Made by a program: the position numbers and the translations under genes
Notes under the pieces: model-generated
The model's input: the letters and a program-made list of their open reading frames with translations, nothing else
Database searches by the model: none
Told to the model about the DNA's origin: nothing
Source of the DNA: Streptococcus sp. CF8_St5-11
GTDB lineage: Bacteria; Bacillota; Bacilli; Lactobacillales; Streptococcaceae
Length of the DNA stretch: 64,000 bases
Assembly (NCBI RefSeq): GCF_024295625.1
Contig: NZ_JANCOJ010000001.1
Span: 558,001 to 622,000, forward strand
Direction: 5' to 3'
Shown here: positions 1 to 8,071 of the stretch, piece after piece
Layout: each line of letters begins with the position of its first letter
How positions within the stretch are numbered: position 1 is the stretch's first letter

Positions 1-1
1 C

Positions 2-475
2 TATAAGAGCCCTTATAAACGGCTAGAAGTCTTTGGTCAGGCTATTCACCAAGCCCTACTCCTCTTTGGGCATATTCAAACTCAGGAGACCCGCATCCAA
101 GTCGTACGAGACAGAAAGGATGCCATCAACACGCTGATCTATTTGAAGGGCGGAACCATGCGGGAGAAGGAACTCTTCTCGCAAACTATGATCGAGTTTT
201 TCGCACCGATTGAAAATCAGCGCTATATCCTGAAAGCACAGGAAAAGGTGTCCGATCAGACAGAATATTTCGCAGTGCCAAGCCTCTTTGACAAACGGAA
301 AGAGGATGCCCAAGCCTTTGTGGCGCAAATTCGAAAGAGTCTGGGCAAGTATGACCTCGTCTATACCCGAAGTGCCGAAGGCCGTGCCATTCTCCTAGAT
401 GCGCGCATTAAGGCCCTAGCCAACAAACAAGAGCGCACCTTCACCAAGAAACAAGTGATGTCGAATTTGAAATAA
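2..475 (+). CDS. C-terminal part of a larger protein, possibly helicase-like
   Basis: An open frame runs in from the window edge and ends in TAA at 473-475, giving 157 visible residues with no start, so the first internal ATG (143) need not be the start. The visible part is soluble and rich in charged residues, with a stretch reading FFAPIENQRYIL near its middle and a basic tail ending KKQVMSNLK. I recall similar tails on streptococcal DEAD/DEAH-type helicase-family proteins, but no helicase motif lies in this part, so the function is a guess. A strong terminator follows directly. Confidence 0.6.
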   Translation, partial: YKSPYKRLEVFGQAIHQALLLFGHIQTQETRIQVVRDRKDAINTLIYLKGGTMREKELFSQTMIEFFAPIENQRYILKAQEKVSDQTEYFAVPSLFDKRKEDAQAFVAQIRKSLGKYDLVYTRSAEGRAILLDARIKALANKQERTFTKKQVMSNLK

Positions 476-496
476 GAATTTATTTCACAATAAAAG

Positions 497-531
497 AAAA
501 GTCTAGTAGTTTCATTTCTACTAGACTTTTT
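497..531. terminator. bidirectional rho-independent terminator
   Basis: Inverted repeat AAAAGTCTAGTAG / CTACTAGACTTTT with an 8-base loop, flanked by A and T runs, between two convergent genes. It can serve both the upstream plus-strand gene and the alcohol dehydrogenase on the minus strand. Confidence 0.85.
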
Positions 532-533
532 CA

Positions 534-1571
534 TTACTCAAGCACAATCATAGCCTTAATAGTCTTGCGTTCATCCATATCTTTGTATGCCTGATCAATC
601 TCGTCCAAGCTATAACTATGAGTGAAGACGCGACCTGGATTGATATCGCCATCAAGGACAGCCTTAAGCAAGAACTGTTTGTCGTAGGTAGTGACCGAGG
701 CTGCTCCACCTGCCACCGAGATGTTTTGAGCAAAGGTCGAACCAAGGGCACGATTATTGTAATGAGGCACGCCGACAAAACCTAAACGTCCTCCATTGTG
801 AAGAACCCCAAGGGCTTGATCGACAGCTGCTGCGGTACCGACACATTCAAGGGCCGCATCTGCTCCACCTCCGAGGATTTCACGAACCTTGGCAATGCCT
901 TCTTCACCACGCTCAGCGACAACTGCTGTCGCGCCTGACTCCAAGGCCATCTGTTGACGGTCTTGGTGACGGCTCATAAGGACGATTTGTGATGCTCCCC
1001 GCATTTTGGCTGCGATCACTGCACATTGACCAACGGCACCGTCCCCGATGACCACTACTTTGTCACCAGGCTTCACGTCTGCTACACGCGCTGCATGGTA
1101 GCCCGTCGGCATGACATCAGCCAGCGTCAAGAAGGATTTGAGCATAGCTTCTGTATAATCAGATGGTTGACCTGGAATCTTGACAAGGGCCCAATTAGCA
1201 AAGTGGAAACGGATGTACTCTGCTTGCACCCCGTCAGACCAGTTGGTGCCAATATGGCGGTCACAAGTCCCATCATAGCCAGCACGACAGGCATCACACT
1301 CCCCACAACCATGGGTGAAAGGCGCAATGACAAAGTCTCCTGGCTTAACCGTTGTAATGGCCTCACCGATTTCTTCCACGATCCCAATAGCTTCGTGGCC
1401 ACTATTTTGATGACCTGCTTCAATATCCGGATTGCGGTAGCTCCAGAGATCGGATCCACAGACACAGGTGCGAACGATGCGGAGAATGACATCATCTGGC
1501 GCTTCGATGCGTGGACGTTCTACTTCTACTAGACCCACTTGCCCAGCTTTTGTATAAACTGTTTTCTTCAT
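534..1571 (-). CDS. adhC: zinc-dependent alcohol dehydrogenase (AdhC-like, MDR family)
   Basis: 345 residues, full length for a medium-chain dehydrogenase. Visible marks are the catalytic zinc region CGSDLW and GHEAIGIVEEIG, a structural zinc cluster of four cysteines around CGECDACRAGYDGTC (about residues 95-110), and the Rossmann motif GDGAVGQ (about 175). It is expected to oxidise or reduce an alcohol/aldehyde with NAD(P); in pneumococcus the homologue is linked to aldehyde and nitrosative stress under the MerR regulator NmlR. Here it lies only 78 bp after czcD with no MerR gene between. A -10-like TATACT on the minus strand (1607-1612) suggests its own promoter. The substrate is not known from sequence. 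Confidence 0.88.
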   Translation of the reverse strand: MKKTVYTKAGQVGLVEVERPRIEAPDDVILRIVRTCVCGSDLWSYRNPDIEAGHQNSGHEAIGIVEEIGEAITTVKPGDFVIAPFTHGCGECDACRAGYDGTCDRHIGTNWSDGVQAEYIRFHFANWALVKIPGQPSDYTEAMLKSFLTLADVMPTGYHAARVADVKPGDKVVVIGDGAVGQCAVIAAKMRGASQIVLMSRHQDRQQMALESGATAVVAERGEEGIAKVREILGGGADAALECVGTAAAVDQALGVLHNGGRLGFVGVPHYNNRALGSTFAQNISVAGGAASVTTYDKQFLLKAVLDGDINPGRVFTHSYSLDEIDQAYKDMDERKTIKAMIVLE

Positions 1572-1649
1572 AGGAACAACCTACTTTCTATTGCTTACTT
1601 ACCTACAGTATACACTTTTTCTTAGGCTTCTGCTCGTACCAACTCGTCA

Positions 1650-2555
1650 TTAATGATGGTGATGATCATGCCCATGACCTTGATCCACTTCCAGTTCTTC
1701 GATATTTCGCTTGTGGGCGCGGTGGGTCGCCAAGTCTTCATCCACTTCGATGGTAACATTTTGAAATCCACTCTCTTTGAGCAAGGTGCGGATAGACTCT
1801 TTACAGACCTCCATATGCTTGACATGCTCCAGACAAACATGGACAATGGCGTTTTTTTCCAAACCATCCATGGTCCAAAGATTGAGCTGATTGATACTAG
1901 CGACATGGTCCAACCGCTCCAAATCACTCTTGACTTGCTGGATATCTACTCCTTCTGGCACGGCATCCAAGAAAATCTTGAGCGTGCTCCAAAAACGTGG
2001 AATGGCTTTTGACAGAATAAAGATGGAAATGGCAAGAGATAAGAGCGGATCCAGAATATACCAGTCGGTAAATCGGAGGACAATGGCCATTAGGATGACA
2101 GCCACCCAGCCCAGAGTATCTTCCAGAAAATGCAGGCTGAGAATGGATTCGTTCTTGGTTTGCCCCTTGCGAATGACGAGACTCGCTAGCACATTGATGC
2201 TGACGGCTATGATTCCAAGCCAGAGAATGCCCTCATCGTTGACAGGTTGTGGGTGAAATATTTTCGTTATATTTTCTAAAATAACCAGAACGGACCCTGT
2301 CATGAGAATCACTGCCGTTACCATGGCCCCTAAAAGGCTAAAGCGCTTGTAGCCCAAGGTATAGTGGCTGTCTTCTTCACGGTTAGAAATGCTCTCCAAA
2401 AAGGCGGAGATCCCAATAGCGATCGCATCCCCCAAGTCATGGACCGAATCCGCAAGGACAGCGCTGGATCCAAAAATCCCTCCTGCAATAAACTCAACAA
2501 TGGCATAACTCAAATTCAAGAAAAAAGCGATCCAGACCGCATGTTTTGTCTTCAT
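1650..2555 (-). CDS. czcD: cation diffusion facilitator, zinc exporter CzcD-like
   Basis: 301 residues with six predicted membrane segments (about residues 8-190) and a cytosolic C-terminal domain, as in the CDF family. The metal site pattern HDLGD is present in TM2 (about 39-43), with a second HxxxD-type site in TM5 (HFLED). The protein ends in a histidine-rich tail (HGHDHHHH) that could bind zinc. Start supported by GGAAATAGG upstream of ATG. It is divergent from a TetR-type gene with SczA-like operators between them, the arrangement known for pneumococcal zinc efflux, so Zn(II) export induced by zinc is the likely role; cobalt or iron export cannot be excluded. Confidence 0.9.
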   Translation of the reverse strand: MKTKHAVWIAFFLNLSYAIVEFIAGGIFGSSAVLADSVHDLGDAIAIGISAFLESISNREEDSHYTLGYKRFSLLGAMVTAVILMTGSVLVILENITKIFHPQPVNDEGILWLGIIAVSINVLASLVIRKGQTKNESILSLHFLEDTLGWVAVILMAIVLRFTDWYILDPLLSLAISIFILSKAIPRFWSTLKIFLDAVPEGVDIQQVKSDLERLDHVASINQLNLWTMDGLEKNAIVHVCLEHVKHMEVCKESIRTLLKESGFQNVTIEVDEDLATHRAHKRNIEELEVDQGHGHDHHHH

Positions 2556-2584
2556 AATCCTATTTCCTTTGTTATAATAGATTC

Positions 2585-2601
2585 ATGAACATCATGTTCA
2601 T
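2585..2601. promoter_or_regulatory. SczA-type operator 1 in the czcD/sczA intergenic region
   Basis: Perfect 17-bp palindrome ATGAACATCATGTTCAT. It carries TGAACA/TGTTCA half sites, the half-site type reported for the pneumococcal regulator SczA. It sits just upstream of a TATAAT box (2573-2578) whose complement can serve czcD, so binding there would affect czcD transcription. Confidence 0.7.
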
Positions 2602-2662
2602 TATCATTATCTAACATTCACAACAGAAAGGATAGGGGCAAACCGTTTAGGGTGTACGTTAC

Positions 2663-2677
2663 TGAACAGTTTGTTCA
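2663..2677. promoter_or_regulatory. SczA-type operator 2 near the sczA start
   Basis: Second inverted repeat TGAACAGTTTGTTCA with the same half sites as operator 1, only 10 bp before the preferred sczA start codon at 2688. Two motifs on either side of the sczA promoter would allow separate control of czcD and of sczA itself. Confidence 0.6.
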
Positions 2678-2687
2678 AAGTGTCCAT

Positions 2688-3227
2688 ATGACTGCTCAGG
2701 ATCGTCGTATTACTAAGACTCGAAAAGCCATCTATAATGCTTTTTTACAACTACTCAATCAAAAAGACTACGAGGCTATCACGGTTCAGGAAATCATAGA
2801 CCTTGCTGATGTTGGGCGCTCGACCTTTTACAGCCATTACGAGAGTAAGGAATTATTGCTAGATGAACTCTGTCAAAAGCTCTTTCACCATCTCTTTGAG
2901 CGTGCTGAACACCTCTCACCACAAGACTATCTAGCTCATATCTTTCAGCATTTCAAGAAAAATCAAGATCATGTGACCAGTCTCTTGCTCTCTAAAAACG
3001 ATTATTTCATCCGGCAACTGCGAAAAGAACTAGAACACGATGTCTACCCAATGGTAGCCGACGAACTCATCCAATCGTACCCTAACATTCCCCACTCCTA
3101 TCTCAAACACCTGGTCGTCAGCCATTTCATCGAAACCCTCAGCTGGTGGTTGAAAAAAGGCAAGTCCTACACCGAACAAGAAGTCATCCAATTTTATTTG
3201 GAGATTCTAAAAGTGGGCTCGAACTAG
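2688..3227 (+). CDS. sczA: TetR-family regulator, SczA-like zinc sensor
   Basis: 179 residues from the ATG at 2688, typical for TetR regulators. The N-terminal helix-turn-helix (about residues 5-50) is clear, with the recognition region DVGRSTFYSHYESKELLL. The C-terminal part is helical and rich in His/Glu, as expected for a ligand or metal pocket. It is divergent from czcD with two matching palindromes. An upstream in-frame GTG at 2652 would add 12 residues but would run through operator 2, and neither start has a good ribosome site, so the start is uncertain. Role inferred: zinc-responsive control of czcD. Confidence 0.82.
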   Translation: MTAQDRRITKTRKAIYNAFLQLLNQKDYEAITVQEIIDLADVGRSTFYSHYESKELLLDELCQKLFHHLFERAEHLSPQDYLAHIFQHFKKNQDHVTSLLLSKNDYFIRQLRKELEHDVYPMVADELIQSYPNIPHSYLKHLVVSHFIETLSWWLKKGKSYTEQEVIQFYLEILKVGSN

Positions 3228-3242
3228 AAGGGAGTATTTTCA

Positions 3243-3713
3243 ATGACCAGCGTGCAATTTTACTTTCTATTTCCATCACTCTTCATGCTTCACGAACTGG
3301 AAGAAATCATTTGGATGCCATCCTTTGTCAAAAAAATATCAATCCAGTATCCAAACAATCGAATCCTAACTTATTACACTCCTTTTGCTTTCAACTTTAT
3401 TGTCTTGGAACAATTTCTCATCCTAATGACGTCGCTATATCTTAGTTACCAGTTTAATAACTATAGCATTTACGCAAGCATCATAATCGCTTATATCTAC
3501 CATGTGTTCGGACATCTGATTCAGACAGTCGTTATTCGAAAATATGTGCCTGGGTTGTTAACGGGCATTTTAACAAGTTTGTTTGCTCTTTGCAATCTCA
3601 AAAATGAATTTCCAATTAAACTTTATGGTTACTCTCTTTTTACCTTATTGGTTATTATTTTAAATCTTGTAGTATCATTTATGATTCTTCATAAAATCAG
3701 TCATAAAAAATAG
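3243..3713 (+). CDS. HXXEE-domain membrane protein
   Basis: 156 residues with about four hydrophobic segments. The motif HELEE at about residue 17 matches the defining HxxEE signature of a family of small membrane proteins of unknown function (Pfam HXXEE), and a second conserved-looking stretch YHVFGHLIQ lies in the middle. It starts 15 bp after sczA on the same strand and is probably cotranscribed, but nothing in the sequence ties it to zinc. A metal-dependent membrane enzyme has been suggested by the motif only; no function is known. Confidence 0.7.
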   Translation: MTSVQFYFLFPSLFMLHELEEIIWMPSFVKKISIQYPNNRILTYYTPFAFNFIVLEQFLILMTSLYLSYQFNNYSIYASIIIAYIYHVFGHLIQTVVIRKYVPGLLTGILTSLFALCNLKNEFPIKLYGYSLFTLLVIILNLVVSFMILHKISHKK

Positions 3714-3747
3714 TACTCAGGCAATCATATCTTAGAAAGGAAACCCT

Positions 3748-4080
3748 ATGTTCTTCCCCATTCTTCTCGGCTTTTTTACAGCCTTCTTTGCCCTTGCTTT
3801 TGTTCTTCTTCACTTATTGGCCTCCCTTTCAGAATTTAAAAAGGGAAATCACACTTTAGGAAATACATTTCTCCTCATCGGAAGTAGCCTTGCGACCTTA
3901 TCTCTCATCCTCTACTTCTTTTTACCGATTGTCTCTCTAGCCCTTTGGCTGATCGGATGTGGTTTGATTTGCTACGGAGCCTATTGGAATGGAAAACACA
4001 AAGGAAACTTCCACCCAGTCCACCACCTGATTCGGATGGGCATCGCTCTGGTGATTACAATTTTATTAGCTCTCATATAA
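3748..4080 (+). CDS. small membrane protein of unknown function
   Basis: 110 residues with about four hydrophobic helices and almost no soluble part. The start has a good ribosome site (GAAAGGAAACC before ATG). It lies 34 bp after the HXXEE gene and is followed by a terminator, so it is the likely last gene of the sczA transcript. I do not recognise the family. Charged residues fall in a short loop after the first helix (SEFKKGNH) and near the C-terminus (NGKHKGNFHPVHH). Confidence 0.7.
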   Translation: MFFPILLGFFTAFFALAFVLLHLLASLSEFKKGNHTLGNTFLLIGSSLATLSLILYFFLPIVSLALWLIGCGLICYGAYWNGKHKGNFHPVHHLIRMGIALVITILLALI

Positions 4081-4081
4081 G

Positions 4082-4114
4082 AAAAGCTCAGGTTTTCAAA
4101 AAACTTGAGCTTTT
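4082..4114. terminator. bidirectional terminator
   Basis: Inverted repeat AAAAGCTCAGGTTT / AAACTTGAGCTTTT with one mismatch and a short loop, between the convergent small membrane protein gene and the AEC permease gene. Confidence 0.8.
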
Positions 4115-4128
4115 GTAGTTTCTATTTA

Positions 4129-5067
4129 TTATGCCATCAACAGCATGAGAATAGGAATCACCACCATGGTTGCAAGGGTCGTTTCTGTCACCATGACGGC
4201 TGCATAGTCACTATCAGCTCCATAGAGTCTGGCAACAACTGGCGCATTGGTCATCACAGGCATAGCGGACTGGATGATAAAGACCTGCTTCATCAAACTT
4301 GGAAGAGGCACCCAGTAGACGATGGAGGCCATCAAGAGAGGGGCAACCAGAAAGCGACCTAGTAGAATCAATAGTTGCTCTTTTCCCAGAACCAACTGCT
4401 TCACACCTACATGAGACACTGACAAACCGATGAATATCATGGATAAGGGGGTTGTTAAATTGCCCAGGTACTGTAAATCACTGGCTAGAAAAGCTGGCAA
4501 CTTGATCTGTAGCATCACCAAGACTAGTCCCAAGAGAAAGCCCATAAGGGGCGGAGAAAAGACTTTTTTCAGACTGGTTTTGAGATCAAACTGAGCTTCT
4601 CCCTCACCATCTCGCTGAATGAGATAAGTTCCCAAAGTCCAGAAAAAGGTCGTATTACACATGTAATAGATCAAAACATAGGGAATACTGGCATCTCCAA
4701 AGAGGGCTTGGTTAATGGGGAGTCCCACGAAGATGGTATTGGAGTTAAAAAACATGGAAATAAAGAGGCCACGACGGTCCTGTCTTACTGCAAAGATCCT
4801 TGCTACCCCTGTCGCGATGCCAAGTAAAATAACCATAGACAGGGCAGGAAATCGCAAGGCTGGCAACATTTTAAGTAGATCTGCTGCTGTGAAGCGTTGC
4901 GTAATGGTGTAGAGCATATAGCAGGGAAGAGCAACTTGAGTGACCAATTTAGCGAGTAGGCCACGCGACTTGTCATCGAACCAGCCTTTTTCACCAATGA
5001 TAAAGCCCACTAAAATCATGCCCAGGATGACGAGAATCCCTGATATGCTCCTCAAAAAGATGTCCAT
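4129..5067 (-). CDS. AEC-family (auxin efflux carrier-like) permease
   Basis: 312 residues with about ten predicted membrane helices and short loops, the size and shape of the AEC/bile-acid-like transporter family. Marks include an N-terminal half ending near FFNSNTIFVGLPI and a C-terminal half with TTPLSMIFIGLSV and SAMPVMTNAPVVARLYGAD, regions usually conserved in this family. Characterised bacterial members move malate, malonate or other small organic anions; the substrate here is unknown. Start supported by AGGGGAG. It is transcribed alone, convergent with the sczA group. Confidence 0.8.
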   Translation of the reverse strand: MDIFLRSISGILVILGMILVGFIIGEKGWFDDKSRGLLAKLVTQVALPCYMLYTITQRFTAADLLKMLPALRFPALSMVILLGIATGVARIFAVRQDRRGLFISMFFNSNTIFVGLPINQALFGDASIPYVLIYYMCNTTFFWTLGTYLIQRDGEGEAQFDLKTSLKKVFSPPLMGFLLGLVLVMLQIKLPAFLASDLQYLGNLTTPLSMIFIGLSVSHVGVKQLVLGKEQLLILLGRFLVAPLLMASIVYWVPLPSLMKQVFIIQSAMPVMTNAPVVARLYGADSDYAAVMVTETTLATMVVIPILMLLMA

Positions 5068-5146
5068 GTTCTCCCCTTTTCTTTTTTAAATTTGAACTAA
5101 AAAAAAACATTTTTTACAAGTCTCAAAAACTACTCTAGTATATCAT

Positions 5147-5176
5147 AAAAAGAGGTGGGGCAACATGCCCAACCTC
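5147..5176 (-). terminator. terminator of the former pnuC gene
   Basis: On the minus strand GAGGTTGGGCA / TGCCCCACCTC is followed by TTTTTA. It lies 30 bp after the stop of the pnuC remnant and is probably that gene's original terminator, left behind. Confidence 0.6.
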
Positions 5177-5206
5177 ATGCATTTTATTAATTGTCACTAA
5201 TACCCC

Positions 5207-5286
5207 TTCTTAGCTGCCTTACTCCATTGGTACCAACCAACGAGACTGTTGATAAAGTAAATCAAGAAAAACCAATAAAATGGTGG
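5207..5286 (-). pseudogene. pnuC: 3' remnant of a pnuC-like nicotinamide mononucleotide transporter gene
   Basis: On the minus strand a frame ending in TAG encodes only about 26 residues, with INSLVGWYQWSKAAKKGY at its end. The N-S-L-x-G-W-Y-x-W pattern is the characteristic C-terminus of PnuC vitamin transporters. The frame is closed upstream by a stop at 5290-5292, so nothing but the last part of the gene survives. I recall a PnuC-type gene next to sczA in pneumococcus, which would fit deletion of the rest of this gene in place. The junction with the hsdS remnant is immediate. Confidence 0.6.
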
Positions 5287-5291
5287 GGACT

Positions 5292-5453
5292 ATGGCGAAA
5301 ATAGATGATTCAGTTAAAAAGAAAGTTCCAGAATTGCGATTTAAAGGATTCACGGATGAATGGGAACAGCGTAAGTTGGGAGACAAAGTTCGAATAGTGA
5401 TGGGACAGTCTCCTAATTCAGAAAATTATACTGATGATCCTAATGGGCGCTAA
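5292..5453 (+). pseudogene. hsdS: 5' remnant of a type I restriction specificity gene (hsdS)
   Basis: ATG at 5292 opens a 53-residue frame containing VPELRFKGFTDEWEQRKLG and MGQSPNSENYTDD, the typical N-terminus of streptococcal/lactobacillar HsdS subunits, before a premature TAA at 5451-5453. HsdS proteins are about 400 residues, so over 85 percent of the gene is missing. No hsdM or hsdR lies nearby, so this is a dead fragment marking earlier gain or loss of DNA here. Confidence 0.75.
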
Positions 5454-5600
5454 AAATGCGAAGACCTATGAAGACCTATTTTGTATTAGTCAAACAAAAG
5501 ATCCAAAAGAAATGGTATATGATTATGACCATGAAATAAAGTAAAACCAAACCGAGTGATCTGAGGAAGCACCCGATGATCATGAAACGTTATTAAACAC
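5454..5600. other. gene-free scar sequence with an unidentified short coding remnant
   Basis: Between the hsdS remnant and the ECF terminator there is no intact gene. A plus-strand frame from about 5452 to 5544 reads roughly 30 residues including YEDLFCISQTKDPKEMVYDY and stops at TAA. It looks like the tail of another broken gene, but I cannot name it. Confidence 0.4.
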
Positions 5601-5676
5601 AAAAGTCACCCATGTGAGTTCTTGCCAGAAGCTGAAGTTAATCCTTCAACCTGGAAAACCCGCAGAGGTGACTTTT
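5601..5676 (-). terminator. long-hairpin terminator of the ECF transporter operon
   Basis: Outer arms AAAAGTCACC (5601-5610) and GGTGACTTTT (5667-5676) pair. An inner hairpin, CCAG-GTTGAAG with CTTCAGC-CTGG, lies between them. On the minus strand it starts right after the last ECF gene and ends in a T-rich stretch. Confidence 0.6.
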
Positions 5677-5677
5677 T

Positions 5678-6478
5678 CTATACATCTCGATTTTTCTGGC
5701 AATAATCATTAACCGATAAATATGTCTGTGAATCACCCAGCGACTTCGCTATGTCCATAATCCGCGGTGGTAGTAATCCCACTCGCTGGACAAGTTCGTG
5801 ATCGCTGAATAATTCCCGTGGACTGCCGGCGAAGCCAAACTTCCCGTGTTCCATAACATACACCGACTCAAACTCGGCGGCGACCCAATCCATGTCATGG
5901 GTGATGGTCACAACTTGGTGGCCCGAATCAGCCAACTGATGGAAAATTGCGGTCAACTTGCGCCGGCTTTCCCAATCAAGCGACATCATCGGCTCATCAA
6001 ATAAATAAATCGCCGGATCCACTGCCAAAACTGTGGCAACGCTCAACAGCTTGCGTTCCGACAATGACAGGTCATATGGACTTTCAGCTGTTTTATCATC
6101 CAAGCCAACTCTTTTTAGAGCCGCTAAAGCCCGCCTCGTAATCGTGTCGTGGTCATCCATGACCTGCGCGACACTCCACTCCACCTCTCGTTGAACGGTC
6201 GGGTTGAAAAGCTGATCGTCAGGATTCTGAAAAGTAATCCCAACCTTCAGTAACTTTTCGACTGGTTTAAGATCATTAAAATTTTCTCCATCGATCTTAA
6301 TCACACCGGTTTGTGGTGTCAGCAAGCCCGTCAACAATTTGAAGAGCGTTGATTTGCCGGCACCATTTTGGCCGACAATCGCCACCATCGGATCGGCGAA
6401 GTGTTTGTCTTCAACATCCAAGCTAAAGGACCGTTCCGGATAAGTGAACGTCAGGTGTTTCAGTTCAATTGTGGACAT
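5678..6478 (-). CDS. ECF transporter ATP-binding subunit with degenerate signature
   Basis: 266 residues, an ABC ATPase of the EcfA/CbiO kind. Walker A is GQNGAGKST (about 36-44), the Q-loop is FQNPDDQLF, Walker B is YLFDEPMMSLD and the H-switch is TITHD. The ABC signature reads LSLSERK rather than the usual LSGGQ, an unusual change in a residue set that contacts ATP. It overlaps the other ATPase gene by 14 bp and has a perfect ribosome site (AAGGAGG). Together with the second ATPase it should power the EcfT/S-component complex in the membrane. Confidence 0.85.
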   Translation of the reverse strand: MSTIELKHLTFTYPERSFSLDVEDKHFADPMVAIVGQNGAGKSTLFKLLTGLLTPQTGVIKIDGENFNDLKPVEKLLKVGITFQNPDDQLFNPTVQREVEWSVAQVMDDHDTITRRALAALKRVGLDDKTAESPYDLSLSERKLLSVATVLAVDPAIYLFDEPMMSLDWESRRKLTAIFHQLADSGHQVVTITHDMDWVAAEFESVYVMEHGKFGFAGSPRELFSDHELVQRVGLLPPRIMDIAKSLGDSQTYLSVNDYCQKNRDV

Positions 6479-7301
6479 AACGAACCTCCTTCAGTTCAGC
6501 GTCATTCACCGGATACCGGCCATCAGCCAAGTGCCAATCCATTTTTTGAGCAAGTTGCTGGATTGTCGGGGCTGGAATCTGCCAGTCAGCTGCCAAATGA
6601 TTAAACACCTCACCCGGCCTGCCCTGGGCTACCATTTGACCCTCGTGCAGCACCCACACAACGTCGGCGACTTCGCACAAATCGTCAATTTCACTGGTGA
6701 CAATGAAGACAGTCGTCTCTTTGACTTGGGCCAGCCATTGGAAAAATTGTCGGCGGCCAAGGGGATCCATCTGACTGGTCGGATCATCCATAATCAAAAC
6801 AGCCGGGTTAGCCACAATCGCCGTGGCAATTGCCAACCGCTGGATCTGACCACCGGAAAGGCTCTCGGGACGCAAATTCAGCTGTTCAATCAGCCCCATT
6901 TGCGTGGCAACTTCTTCAACCCGTTTTTGAATCAGTCCTTCAGCCATTCCCTGATTAATCAAGTCAAAGGCGATTTCATCGGCAACCGTGTCTGCCAACC
7001 CGCTTAGTTGGCCAGCTGGATTTTGCAATACAACTCCATTCATGGCATTATAAACCGGCCAATTGTCGGACACTCGCTGGCCAAACATGTGCCAGTCGCC
7101 CTCAATTTCAGCAGACACAATTTTGGGAATGACTCCTGCCAGCACACGGCACAAAGTCGATTTGCCGGAGTGGCTATTCCCGATAATCCCAACCACCTGG
7201 CCGGTATGAACCTCCGCGTTAATTTGACGCAGTTGTGGTTGCTCAGTACCCGGATAACGGGTGGTCAAATTTTCAATTACAATCCGTTTATCTTCGTCCA
7301 T
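6465..7301 (-). CDS. ECF transporter ATP-binding subunit
   Basis: 278 residues from the ATG at 7301 (ribosome site GGTGGAAG); an in-frame GTG nine bases earlier is less likely. Walker A is GNSHSGKST, the Q-loop region is LQNPAGQLS, the canonical signature is LSGGQIQR, Walker B is VLIMDDPTSQMD and the switch region contains VTSEIDD, where the usual switch histidine appears replaced by a glutamate. That complements the neighbouring ATPase, which has a good switch histidine but a poor signature, so the two may form one working and one degenerate ATP site. Confidence 0.85.
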   Translation of the reverse strand: MDEDKRIVIENLTTRYPGTEQPQLRQINAEVHTGQVVGIIGNSHSGKSTLCRVLAGVIPKIVSAEIEGDWHMFGQRVSDNWPVYNAMNGVVLQNPAGQLSGLADTVADEIAFDLINQGMAEGLIQKRVEEVATQMGLIEQLNLRPESLSGGQIQRLAIATAIVANPAVLIMDDPTSQMDPLGRRQFFQWLAQVKETTVFIVTSEIDDLCEVADVVWVLHEGQMVAQGRPGEVFNHLAADWQIPAPTIQQLAQKMDWHLADGRYPVNDAELKEVRYVHN

Positions 7302-8071
7302 ATCTTCCACCCAATCAATAAAATTGCCAATCCAGTCAGACCAATGTGCAGCGTCCGCGACAGGCGATACACGCGCTGGGAGGTTCTGACAGTCCGGTTG
7401 GGATTATCAAAACCTCTCAGTTGGAGAGAAATCGACCGCGCCATCGATTGATCCAAGGTCTTAATCACCAATGGAATTAGAACCGGCAGGACTGACTTTA
7501 ATTTCTGAATCAACGTTTTTTGCGGATTGGTTCCGCGAACTTTTTGTGCCTGCTGGATTTTCCGCATATTGCGCATCATTTCCGGCAAAATATAACAGAC
7601 CGACATCAGAACGTAGACGGTTTTATAAGACAATCCGGACAGTTCCAAATAGGCCGCGTTTTCTGAAATACTCGTGGTCACCATAAAAAAGCCACTGGTC
7701 AAAATAATCACCAATACTCGACAACCCAGAGTGGTGGCGTAAATCAGGCCTTCTTTGTAGAACGATACCCCAAGCACAGAAAACAGCACAGTTTGATTCC
7801 GACTGTAAAATAACCCTTGGATGATCAGCATGGTGCAAATCAGAAACAGGCTGAATCCCAGCGCCTTAAAGATGGTAGAACTCAATTTGGAAAATAACAA
7901 TAGCAGTGTTGCGACAAGAATTAATCCGGCCTGAAGCAATAAATTCATACTGGCAAAGCTCAACAACGTCATGTCCAAGATGAACAAGAGCTTAGTAATC
8001 GGATCGATCACCTGGTACCACTTGAGCTTGACCCGTGGCGCTCCAGAAATCAATGTTTGATCAGTCATCAT
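7277..8071 (-). CDS. ECF transporter transmembrane (T) component
   Basis: 264 residues with four or five membrane helices and a cytosolic coupling region. Two short helices carry the EcfT coupling motifs AQKVRGT (about 175) and SLQLRGFD (about 222), variants of the Ala-Arg-Gly motif that docks onto the ATPases. The gene overlaps the S-component stop by a few bases and the next ATPase start by about 25 bp, so the four genes are tightly translationally coupled. It couples ATP hydrolysis to toppling of the S component. Confidence 0.85.
   Translation of the reverse strand: MMTDQTLISGAPRVKLKWYQVIDPITKLLFILDMTLLSFASMNLLLQAGLILVATLLLLFSKLSSTIFKALGFSLFLICTMLIIQGLFYSRNQTVLFSVLGVSFYKEGLIYATTLGCRVLVIILTSGFFMVTTSISENAAYLELSGLSYKTVYVLMSVCYILPEMMRNMRKIQQAQKVRGTNPQKTLIQKLKSVLPVLIPLVIKTLDQSMARSISLQLRGFDNPNRTVRTSQRVYRLSRTLHIGLTGLAILLIGWKIWTKINGL

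Noticed and set aside
1622..1927. Minus-strand frame of 101 codons inside czcD
   Set aside because: It overlaps the strongly supported czcD frame and encodes low-complexity sequence unlike any family.
2652..2687. GTG start giving SczA 12 extra residues
   Set aside because: It runs through the second operator and has no ribosome site at usual distance; the ATG at 2688 gives the family-like N-terminus.
3146..3445. Plus-strand frame bridging sczA and the HXXEE gene
   Set aside because: It overlaps both well-supported genes in another frame and has no ribosome site.
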